A stretch of 64,000 bases of DNA from Triticum aestivum (taxonomy: Eukaryota; Streptophyta; Magnoliopsida; Poales; Poaceae): the NCBI RefSeq assembly GCF_018294505.1, contig NC_057800.1, positions 159,008,323 to 159,072,322 on the forward strand, in the 5' to 3' direction. Made by a program: the position numbers and the translations under genes. The notes under the pieces were generated by a model, which saw only the letters and a program-made list of their open reading frames with translations, did not search any database and had not been told where the DNA came from. Numbering within the stretch: the stretch's first letter is position 1; each line of letters starts with the position of its first letter. Positions 32,650 to 41,524 of the stretch are shown here, piece by piece.

Positions 32650-34330
32650 TGGTTGTTATTATATTTCCTTGTTCATGATAATTGTCTATTGTTCATGCTA
32701 TAATTGTGTTATCCGGAAATGGTAATACATGTGTGAATACATAGACCACAACATGTCCCTAGTGAGCCTCTAGTTGACTAGCTAGTTGATCAATAGATGG
32801 TTATGGTTTCCCGACCATGGACATTGGATGTCGTTGATAACGGGATCACATCATTAGGAGAATGATGTGATGGACAAGACCCAATCATAAGCCTAGCACA
32901 AGATCGTGTAGTTCGTATGCTAAAGCTTTTCTAATGTCAGGTATCTTTTCCTTAGACCATGAGATTGTGCAACTCCCGGATACTGTAGGAATGCTTTGGG
33001 TGTGACAAACGTCACAACATAACTGGGTGGCTATAAAGGTGCACTATGGGTATCTCCGAAAGTATCTGTTGGGTTGGCACGAATCGAGACTGGGATTTGT
33101 CACTCCTTATGACGGTGAGGTATCTCTGGGCCCACTCGGTAAGACATCATCGTAATGAGCTCAATGTGACTAAGGGGTTGGTGACGGGATGATGTGTTAC
33201 GGAATGAGTAAAGAGACTTGCAGTAACGAGATTGAACAAGGTATCGGTATACCAACGACCGAATCTCGGGCAAGTGCTATACCGGTAGACAAAGGGAATC
33301 GTATACGGGATTGATTGAATCCTTGACATCGTGGTTCATCCTATGAGATCATCGTGGAACATGTGGGAGCCAACATGGGTATCCAGATCCCGCTGTTGGT
33401 TATTGGCTGGAGAGATGTCTCGGTCATGTCTGGATAGTTCCCGAACCCGTAGGGTCTACACACTTAAGGTTCGATGACACTAGGGTTATAGGGAATAGAT
33501 GTACGTGGTTACCGAATGTTGTTCAGAGTCTCGGATGAGATCCCGGACGTCACGAGGAGTTCCGGAATGGTCCGAAGGTAAAGATTTATATATGGGAAGT
33601 CCAGTTTCAGTCACCGGAAAGGTTTCGGGGTTTATCGGTATTGTACCGGGACCACCGAAGGGGTTCTGGGGGTCCACCTGCCCCGAAGGACCTAATGGGT
33701 TGTAGTTGGGTGGGAACCAGCCCCTTAGTGGGCTGGTGCGCCCCCAAGGGCCCAAGCCACCTAGGATTGGAAACCCTAGGGGGCCACTGCCCCCCAGGGG
33801 GTGGGCGCCCCCCTAGTTGGAAACCCTAAGGGGGCCGCTGCCCCCCCCCCCCCCGAGGGGCCGACGCCCCCTCTCCTTCCCCTATATATAGTGGGGGTTT
33901 TGGGGCTGCCAGAGACACGAGTCTCCCTCTCTCTTGGTGCAGCCCTACCCCTCTCCCTCCTCGTCTCTCGCAGGGCTTGGTGAAGCCCTGCTAGAGTGCC
34001 ACGCTCCTCCACCACTACCACGACATCGTGCTGCTGCTGGACGGAGTATTCCCCAACCTCTCCCTCTCTCCTTGCTAGATCAAGGCACGGGAGACGTCAC
34101 CGGGTTGCACGTGCGTTGAACACGGAGGCACCGTTGTTCGGTGCTTAGATCGGAATCAACCGCGATCTGAATCGCTACGAGTACGACTCCTTCATCCGCG
34201 TTCTTGTAACGCTTCCGCATCGCGATCTTCAAAGGTATGAAGATGCACTCCCCTCTCGTAGCTAGTAAGATCCATAGGTTGATCTTGGTGATGCGTAGAA
34301 AATTTTAAATTTCTGCAACAATCCCCAACA
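32650..34330 (+). repeat. 3' LTR of G, start deleted
   Basis: It matches the 5' LTR from its base 35 or so onward (GGTTGTTATTATATTTCC at 32651). The polypurine tract and first bases of the LTR are missing: CTCTAGTGC joins directly to TGGTTGTT. TATA box CCTATATATAG at 33881-33891. A run of 14 C lies at 33841-33854. It ends CCCCAACA. Confidence 0.93.
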
Positions 34331-34357
34331 ATATGACAATAGTGGTATCTCACTAGC
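34331..34357 (-). mobile_element. Element B, leftmost identified fragment
   Basis: ATATGACAATAGTGG and the bases up to CACTAGC match the sequence expected directly before 45813 (CTAGCCCTTTCTGAG). The shared CTAGC at 34353-34357 and 45813-45817 acts as a target duplication around element A. Confidence 0.75.
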
Positions 34358-36111
34358 TGAAAGACTGAAAGAAAGAAAGAAAAACTTTTACAAACTCTGT
34401 TTGGTATTGTTGTTGTAACTATGTCAAGCCAGCATTCAAGTTTTCAGCATAGATCGTAACTAACCACACTTGCAATAATTCTCATGTCTCATCATTACTC
34501 ATATCAATAGCATAATCAACTAGCAAGTCATAATAATAAATCTCGGATGACAACACTTTCTCAACACAATCATAATATGATATAACAAGATGGTATCTCG
34601 CTAGCCCTTTCTGAGACCGCAAAACATAAATGCAGATCACCTTTAAAGATCAAGGACTGACTAGACATTGTAATTCATGGTAAAAGAGATCCAATCATAG
34701 TCATACCCAATATAATTTAACAGTGATGAATGCAAATGACGGTTGTGCTCTCCAGCTAGTGCTTTTTAATAAGAGGGTGATGACTCAACATAAAAGTAAA
34801 TGGATAGGCCCTTCACAGAGGGATGCAGGGATTTGTAGAGGTGCTAGAGCTCGGTTTTGAAATAGAGATAAATTGTATTTTGAGTGGTATACTTTCATTG
34901 TCAATGTAACAACTAAGAGATGGCGATATCTTCCATGCTACACACATTATAGGCGGTTCCCAAACAGAATGGTAAAGTTTATACTCCCCTCCACCAACAA
35001 GCATCAATCCATGGCTTGCTCGAAACAATGAGTGCCTCCAACATACATCAGGTCCCAAGGGGAGTTTTGTTTGCAATTAATTTTGATTTAGTTTGCATAA
35101 AGCATGGGACTGGGCATCCCAGTGACTAGCCATTTTCTCGTGAGTGAGGAGCGGAGTCCACTCCTCTTGAGAATAACCCGCCTAACACGGAAGATAAGGA
35201 CAACCTTGGTTGATACATGAGCTATTCGAGCATACAAAACAGAATGTTTATTTGAATATTTAGAGTTTGGCACATACAAATTTACTTGGAACGGCAGGTA
35301 GATACTGCATATAGGAAGGTATGGTGGACTCATCTGGAATAACTTTGGGGTTTAAGGGATTGGATGCAGAAGCAGTATTCCCGCTTAGTACAGGTGAAGG
35401 CTAGCAAAAGACTGGGAAGCGACCAAAAGGGATTGGATGCATAAACACTGGATGCAAGCATGAGTAGGATATAATCCACCATGAACATAAATATCGTGAA
35501 GGCTATGTTGATTTTGTTTCAACTACATGTGTGAACATGTGCCAAGTCAAGTCACTTAAATCATTCAAAGGAGGATACCACCCCATCATACCACATCATA
35601 ATCATCTCAATAGCATGTTAGCACACAAGGTAAACCATTGTAACTCATAGCTAATCAAGCATGGCACAAGCAACTACGATCTCTAATTGTCATTGCAAAC
35701 ATGTTTATTCATAGTAAGCTGAATCAAGAACGAGGGACTCATCATATTTACAAAAATAAAAGAGGTCGAGTTCATACCAGCTTTTCTCATCTCAGTCAGT
35801 CCATCATATATCATCATACTTGCCTTTCACTTGCATGACCGAACGGTGTGAATAATAATAAGAGTGCACGTGCATTGGACTAAGCTGGAATCTGCGAGCA
35901 TTCAATAAACAAGAGAAGACAAGGCAATATGGGCTCTTGGTTAATTCAACAATAATGCATATAAGAGCCACTTCAACAATTTAATTATGGTCTTCTCCTA
36001 CTGACCCCCAAAGAAAAGAAAAGAAATTAAACTATTTACACGGGAAAGCTCCCAACAAGCAAAAGAAGAACGGGAATTATTTTTGGGTTTTATTTTTAAT
36101 TATTACTACTA
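34358..36111 (-). other. 3' non-coding region of A
   Basis: AT-rich, no credible gene. It parallels 45813-47330 of B block by block (GCTAGCCCTTTCTGAG, CATAAAAGTAAAT, CTTCGCAGAGGG-like, GGTATGGTGGACTCATC). The left end begins TGAAAGACTGAAAGAAAG, not the LTR terminus TGATAACCC, so the 3' LTR has been lost. Confidence 0.8.
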
Positions 36112-36198
36112 CAACAAACAACAAACAACAACAAGGCCTTTAGTACCAAACAAGTTGGGGTAGGCTAGAGGTGAAACCCATAAGATCTCGCAACCAAC

Positions 36199-39100
36199 TC
36201 ATGGCTCTGGCACATGGATAGCAAGCTTCCACGCACCCCTGTCCATAGCTAGCTCTTTGTCGATACTCCAATCCTTCAGGTCTCTCTTAACGGACTCCTC
36301 CCATGTCAAAATCGGTTGACCCCGCCCTCTCTTGACATTCTCCGCACGCTTTAGCCGTCCGCTATGCACTGGAGCTTCTGGAGGCCTGCGCTGAATATGC
36401 CCAAACCATCTCAAACGATGTTGGACAAGCTTCTCTTCAATTGGTGCTACCCCAACTCTATCTCGTATATCATCATTCCGGACTCGATCCTTCCTCGTGT
36501 GGCCACACATCCATCTCAACATACGCATCTCCGCCACACCTAACTGTTGAACATGTCGCCTTTTAGTCGGCCAACACTCCGCGCCATACAACATTGCGGG
36601 TCGAACCGCCGTCCTGTAGAACTTGCCTTTTAGCTTTTGTGGCACTCTCTTGTCACAGAGAATGCCAGAAGCTTGGCGCCACTTCATCCATCCGGCTTTG
36701 ATTCGATGGTTCACATCTTCATCAATACCCCCATCCTCCTGCAACATTGACCCCAAATACCGAAAGGTGTCCTTCCGAGGTACCACCTGGCCATCAAGGC
36801 TAACCTCCTCCTCCTCACAGCTAGTAGTACTGAAACCGCACATCATGTACTCGGTTTTAGTTCTACTAAGCCTAAACCCTTTCGATTCCAAGGTTTGTCT
36901 CCATAACTCTAACTTCCTATTTACCCCCGTCCGACTATCGTCAACTAGCACCACATCATCCGCAAAGAGCATACACCATGGGATATCTCCTTGTATACCC
37001 CTTGTGACCTCATCCATCACCAATGCAAAAAGATAAGGGCTCAAAGCTGACCCCTGATGCAGTCCTATCTTAATCGGGAAGTCATCGGTGTCGACATCAC
37101 TTGTTCGAACACTTGTCACAACATTATTGTACATGTCCTTGATGAGGGTAATGTACTTTGCTGGGACTTTGTGTTTCTCCAAGGCCCACCACATGACATT
37201 CCGCGGTATCTTATCATAGGCCTTCTCCAAGTCAATGAACACCATATGCAAGTCCTTCTTATGCTCCCTATATCTCTCCATAAGTTGTCGTACCAAGAAA
37301 ATGGCTTCCATGGTCGACCTCCCAGGCATGAAACCAAACTGATTTTTGGTCACGCTTGTCATTCTTCTTAAGCGGTGCTCAATGACTCTCTCCCATAGCT
37401 TCATTGTATGGCTCATCAGCTTAATTCCACGGTAATTAGTACAACTCTGAACATCCCCCTTGTTCTTGAAGATTGGTACTAATATACTCCGTCTCCATTC
37501 TTCTGGCATCTTGTTTGCCCGAAAAATGAGGTTGAAAAGCTTGGTTAGCCATACTATCGCTATGTCCCCGAGACCTTTCCACACCTCAATGGGGATACAA
37601 TCAGGGCCCATCGCCTTGCCTCCTTTCATCCTTTTTAAAGCCTCCTTCACCTCAGACTCCTGGATGCGCCGCACAAAACGCATGCTGGTCTCATCAAAGG
37701 AGTCATTCAGTTCAATGGTAGAACTCTCATTCTCCCCATTGAACAGCTTGTCGAAGTACTCCCGCCATCTATGCTTAATCTCTTCGTCCTTCACCAAGAG
37801 TTGGCCTGCTCCGTCCTTGATGCATTTGACTTGGCCAATATCCCTCGTCTTCCTCTCCCGGATCTTAGCCATCTTATAGATGTCCCTTTCACCTTCCTTC
37901 GTGCCTAACCGTTGGTAGAGGTCCTCATATGCCCGACCCCTTGCTTCACCAACAGCTCGCTTTGCGGCCTTCTTCGCCATCTTGTACTTCTCTATGTTGT
38001 CTGCACTCCTATCCAGGTATAGGCGTCTGAAGCAATCTTTCTTCTCTTTAAGCGCCTTCTGGACATCATCATTCCACCACCAGGTATCCTTATCTTCGCT
38101 TCTCCTTCCCCTGGACACTCCAAACTCCTCCGAGGCCACCTTACGAATGCAAGTCGCCATCTTCATCCACACATTGTCCGCATCCCCTCCTTCCTCCCAA
38201 GGGCCCTCCTTAAATACCCTCTCCTTGAACACCTGAGCTACCTCCCCCTTGAGCTTCCACCACTTCGTTCTAGCGACCTTGGCACGCTTATCCCGCTGGA
38301 CACGAATCCGAAAGCGGAAGTCAGCAACCACCAGCTTATGCTGGGGTACAACACTCTCCCCAGGTATCACCTTACAGTCTAGGCACGCACGCCTATCTTC
38401 TCTTCTCGAGAGGATGAAATCAATCTGGCTAGAGTGTTGGCCACTACTAAAAGTCACCAGATGTGATTCTCTCTTTCTAAAGAGGGTGTTAGCTACAATC
38501 ATGTTGTAGGCTAGAGCAAAGCTTAAGACATCTTCTCCTTCTTGATTCCTGATGCCATAGCCAAAGCCCCCATGCGCCCCTTCAAAACCTGTGTTAGATG
38601 TACCCACGTGGCCATTGAGGTCTCCTCCTATGAAGAGCTTCTCACCAATCGGTACACTCCTAACCATGTCTTCCAAGCCTTCCCAGAACTCCCTCTTGGT
38701 GTTCTCATTGTGGCCTACTTGCGGGGCATATGCGCTGATAACATTGAGAACCAAGTCCTCAGCTACCAGCTTGACCAGGATAATCCGGTCCCCACGTCTC
38801 CTGACGTCTACCACTCCATACTTGAGGCTCTTGTTGATCAAGATGCCTACGCCATTTCTGTTTGCAGCCGTCCCCGTGTACCACAGCTTGAAGCCGGTAT
38901 CCTCCACCTCCTTCGCCTTCTGTCCTCTCCATTTGGTTTCTTGGACGCAAAGGATATCAACACCTCTCCTCACTGCTGCATCAACTAGCTCCCGAAGCTT
39001 CCCTGTCAGAGACCCTACGTTCCAGCTACCTAAGCGAATCCTCCTAGGCTCGGCTAGCTTCCTTACCCTTCGCACTCGTCGAGTCAAATGCGAAGACCCT

Positions 39101-39297
39101 TGCTCATTTTCCACTACATCCGGGCACCGATGTAGCGCGCCACTAAGGATGCGACGACCCGATCCTCGCTCACTTGCCACCGTATCCGGATCAAGATACG
39201 GCGCGCCACTTGGGGGGTGACGGCCCGGCCCTTGCCCATTTTCCACCACACCCGGGTTCCGATGTGGCGCGTCGCTGAGAGGGTTACGCCCCAACAA
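36199..39297 (-). CDS. RTE-clade LINE polyprotein, endonuclease-reverse transcriptase, intact 1032 aa
   Basis: The protein nicks target DNA and primes cDNA synthesis there. Residues 3-68 are three tandem 22-residue repeats, each starting GR and ending in GP or GS. The endonuclease (about 85-330) has SWNVGSLTGK, CVQETKW (Glu120), GGDLNGHVG (about 223), SQIDFILSRR and VPQHKLVVADF. RT (about 550-850) has KAMGPDCIP, TNYRGIKLMS, FIDLEKAYDKIP, HQGSALSPYLF and FADDVV (residues 778-783). The C-terminus has RMLRWMCGHTRKD and LRWFGHIQRRP. No stop or frameshift occurs over the whole length. Databases often label its endonuclease relatives craniofacial development protein 2-like. Confidence 0.95.
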   Translation of the reverse strand: MLGRNPLSDAPHRNPGVVENGQGPGRHPPSGAPYLDPDTVASERGSGRRILSGALHRCPDVVENEQGSSHLTRRVRRVRKLAEPRRIRLGSWNVGSLTGKLRELVDAAVRRGVDILCVQETKWRGQKAKEVEDTGFKLWYTGTAANRNGVGILINKSLKYGVVDVRRRGDRIILVKLVAEDLVLNVISAYAPQVGHNENTKREFWEGLEDMVRSVPIGEKLFIGGDLNGHVGTSNTGFEGAHGGFGYGIRNQEGEDVLSFALAYNMIVANTLFRKRESHLVTFSSGQHSSQIDFILSRREDRRACLDCKVIPGESVVPQHKLVVADFRFRIRVQRDKRAKVARTKWWKLKGEVAQVFKERVFKEGPWEEGGDADNVWMKMATCIRKVASEEFGVSRGRRSEDKDTWWWNDDVQKALKEKKDCFRRLYLDRSADNIEKYKMAKKAAKRAVGEARGRAYEDLYQRLGTKEGERDIYKMAKIRERKTRDIGQVKCIKDGAGQLLVKDEEIKHRWREYFDKLFNGENESSTIELNDSFDETSMRFVRRIQESEVKEALKRMKGGKAMGPDCIPIEVWKGLGDIAIVWLTKLFNLIFRANKMPEEWRRSILVPIFKNKGDVQSCTNYRGIKLMSHTMKLWERVIEHRLRRMTSVTKNQFGFMPGRSTMEAIFLVRQLMERYREHKKDLHMVFIDLEKAYDKIPRNVMWWALEKHKVPAKYITLIKDMYNNVVTSVRTSDVDTDDFPIKIGLHQGSALSPYLFALVMDEVTRGIQGDIPWCMLFADDVVLVDDSRTGVNRKLELWRQTLESKGFRLSRTKTEYMMCGFSTTSCEEEEVSLDGQVVPRKDTFRYLGSMLQEDGGIDEDVNHRIKAGWMKWRQASGILCDKRVPQKLKGKFYRTAVRPAMLYGAECWPTKRRHVQQLGVAEMRMLRWMCGHTRKDRVRNDDIRDRVGVAPIEEKLVQHRLRWFGHIQRRPPEAPVHSGRLKRAENVKRGRGQPILTWEESVKRDLKDWSIDKELAMDRGAWKLAIHVPEP
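39094..39291 (-). repeat. Three tandem 66-bp repeats at the N-terminus of the LINE ORF
   Basis: Each unit encodes 22 residues with the pattern GR-x5-AP/AL-x-x-DP/CP/NP-x-V-x-x-x-QG/RG. Units are diverged but in register (residues 3-24, 25-46, 47-68). Confidence 0.8.
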
Positions 39298-39440
39298 AAA
39301 TCTTTTGGTTTCATCTCCATAAGAGTGGCTGAGTTTTTACGTTGGCTCGCCAAGCCTATCACAACCCTCCTCCTTTACCCGGGCTTGGGACCGGCTATGT
39401 TGAGACAACATAGGCGGAAAGATAAACTACTACTAGCAGA

Positions 39441-39647
39441 AAAATAAACTACTACTAATTTTTTTGGTTTTTCTTAAGGTTTAACAAACACACAAGAAGA
39501 AAGCAGGAAAGAGAAAATAAACTAGCATAGATATTACAGTGAAAAAGTATGAGCACCGACATCTAGTAATGAGTGTGTGTGAGCATAAATGTAATGTCGA
39601 TGAGAAATACGTACTCCCCCAAGCTTAGGCTTTTGGCCTAAGTTGGT
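39441..39647 (-). other. Element A non-coding sequence between LINE I and ORF1, with a stem-loop
   Basis: Resumes homology with B (AACACACAAGAAGAAAGC). Inverted repeat CCAAGCTTAGG (39619-39629) and CCTAAGTTGG (39637-39646) lies immediately after the original ORF1 stop (39648-39650). Confidence 0.75.
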
Positions 39648-40778
39648 CTATTGCCAGGGATAGCCTGGCGGATACCCATAGGTGTAGCTGGGGTCGTACT
39701 GCGACGAGGAAGAAGAAGGCTCCGATTGCCACTGGCTGGCAATCATCTCCGGATCCCACTGATAGTTAGACTACCATGAAGGATCAAATTGTGGTTTTGG
39801 TTCTGGCTCCTCGGCTGGTGCAGGGTTCCGGTAGGCGTGAATAGCCGTCAACGGAACAAGGTACGTGCCTACAGTCAAATCAAACAAAGAAGGAGCAGGC
39901 AAGGTAATAGTCTCAGGATGATGTTTATTAAAGAACAATTGATATTTAAGCTCCCCTGCCCTATTCTTAACAATAAAATCACGTGCCACCATACTTTTAT
40001 GATCTAGATAAACACGGGGCAGCACCTTTTCTTCCTTCTCAGCATGCCTAATAGGTATGTTAAAATGTGCGGCTAGGCGTGTAGCATAGATGCCTCCGAA
40101 GATGGGGCCCTTAGTACAGTTCATATTTAACCATCTAGCAATAATACCGCCCATACTAAAAGTGTTATCACTGTATAAACCTTAGAGCAGAATAATTATA
40201 TCAGGGATACTAAGGTTTCCACAGTTTCCGCGTCCAAGTAAACAACGACTAGCAAATAATGCAAAGTAATGTAAAACAAGAAAATGTATGCTAGTGATTC
40301 GTGCATCAGAAACCTTCTTGGTTTCTCCTACAGTGACATTATTAATAAATCCCTCCACATCATCATGATGTGGTTCTTCTGTCTTGCCCTCAAAAGGGAC
40401 TAAACAGATCCGATAGAAATCATAAAGTGACATCTCCTTATGCTCATCATATAAATGAAACTCCACCGTAGGTGGTGAGTTCCTATAATGAAAATGAAAG
40501 TTTTGCACAAAGGTATTTGTGAGTAAGAGATACTGATCGCATTGGTCATGGAGGAAAGCGGTGAGGCCTGCATTGTGAGCCAATTCATGAAAATCTTCAT
40601 AGATACCTGCTGCTCTCAAGAAATCATCGGAAGGCCATTCACACGCCCGAATCTCCGTGGTGTGCGGCAAATTATACTTAGGCTTCGGTGCCTTTTCCTT
40701 CGAGCTTTGGCTCGATGAGACCCTCAAAAATCTCCTCATTATTTTTCTGAAATAATCTGAAATTTTTAGTAACTTCAA
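39648..40778 (-). pseudogene. Athila ORF1-like gene of A, in-frame stops
   Basis: About 376 codons in one frame on the minus strand from MKLLKISDYFRKIMRRF, interrupted by a TAA at 40182-40184 and by a stop at 39771-39773. It keeps the conserved blocks YEDFHELAHNAGL, HYRNSPPTVEF, HFLVLHYFALFASRCLLGR and KGPIFGGIYATRLAAHFNI, and ends in a Ser/Tyr/Pro-rich tail. The family resembles the Athila ORF1 group; its role (structural or envelope-like) is unproven. B has a diverged copy in the same place. Confidence 0.8.
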
Positions 40779-41524
40779 AATAAAAGTAAACCAAACTCAA
40801 TAAAACTGATAGCAACTACTCCTACAAGTGCCTAGAGCCTAAATCAAGCATTAGAACTACTTGGAACCATATAAATTTGACATGCAAGCTCAAGAACATG
40901 GTTACCTATGCAGCACAAATTTGCAAAGAATAAAGCACTAGAACAAAAACTAATTGGACCAATGGAGGAGTCACATACCAAGGAACAATCTCCCCAAGCA
41001 GTTTTGTGAGAGCTGCTTTGAGCAAGGAGATCGAAAATCACAGCAAAAGTGGCTGGAACTCGTGCTTGAGTTGGTTTTTTGGGTTTGTGTGAGACAGAGG
41101 AAGAAGATGGGTGCTGGGATAAGTGGAGGAGGGCCACCATGGGCCCACGAGGCAGGGGGCGCGCCCTAGAGGGGGGGGGGCGCCCACCACCCTCGTGGCC
41201 AGGTGGCAGCTCCTCCCGTGGTAATTTTTGCACAGTAAATCCGCAAATATTCCCAAAAAATCATATTAAATTGGCATGTCATTCTAAGGACTTTTATTTT
41301 TGGGATATTTTTATGTTGCACGGATAAGTCAGGAAACAGACAGAAAAATACTATTTTTACTTTATTTCTACTAATTAACAAAAAGTATGAAAAGGGTACA
41401 GAAGGTTGTGCTTCTAGTTTCATCCATCTCATGCTCATCAAAAAGAATCCACTAACAAGGTTGATCAAGTCTTGTTAACAAACTCATTCCGATAATCATG
41501 AACCCATAGAAATTTTGAATAACA
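40779..41524 (-). promoter_or_regulatory. GC-rich spacer between gag-protease and ORF1 of A, candidate internal promoter
   Basis: About 750 bases without a conserved protein. It holds a GC-rich palindrome (41146-41197) with CACGAGG/CCTCGTG arms as in the A LTR promoter, then a pyrimidine-rich segment and a conserved TTGGTATGTGACTCC (40974-40990) resembling a 5' splice site. B has the same layout at 56887-57668. Promoter and splicing roles are inference. Confidence 0.5.
41146..41197. repeat. GC-rich palindrome in the A spacer (CACGAGG type)
   Basis: Left arm CACGAGG (41146-41152) with GGGGGCGCGCCC following; right arm CCTCGTG (41191-41197). It corresponds to 45547-45579 in the A LTR. Confidence 0.8.

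Larger units (their letters stand above)
25709..34330 (+). mobile_element. Element G: Angela/BARE1-like Ty1/copia retrotransposon
   Basis: Two LTRs of about 1.7 kb, degenerate Met-type PBS, long leader, gag, protease, integrase, RT, RNase H. LTR ends TGCTGG and CCAACA match the group's TGTTGG/CCAACA apart from one base. Flanking bases do not form a target duplication (CACCA left, ATATG right). Stops, frameshifts and two deletions inactivate it. Confidence 0.94.
36112..39440 (-). mobile_element. LINE I: RTE-clade non-LTR retrotransposon
   Basis: Minus strand, about 3.3 kb. The 3' end carries the plant RTE tail: GGCCTTGTTGTTGTTTG repeats at 36112-36137. The 5' untranslated part is short (39298-39440). 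A single ORF encodes endonuclease and RT. It interrupts the A non-coding sequence shortly downstream of ORF1, as shown by alignment to B at 47330-47430. ACTACTA motifs at both edges (36104-36111 and 39446-39457) may be the target duplication; exact ends are uncertain. Confidence 0.9.

Noticed and set aside
34358..34400. GAAAGAAAGAAAG run as the polypurine tract of A
   Set aside because: A is on the minus strand, so its polypurine tract would appear as pyrimidines on the plus strand.
38249..38988. Possible host gene suggested by craniofacial development protein-like similarity
   Set aside because: That label belongs to RTE endonuclease domains; the same frame carries RT and the element has an RTE tail.
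36623..39220. Several plus-strand frames (84-209 codons) opposite the LINE ORF
   Set aside because: Antisense shadows of an intact 1032-codon gene with clear domains.
41079..41327. Frames on both strands over the A spacer
   Set aside because: Not conserved in the B spacer; they cross the palindrome.
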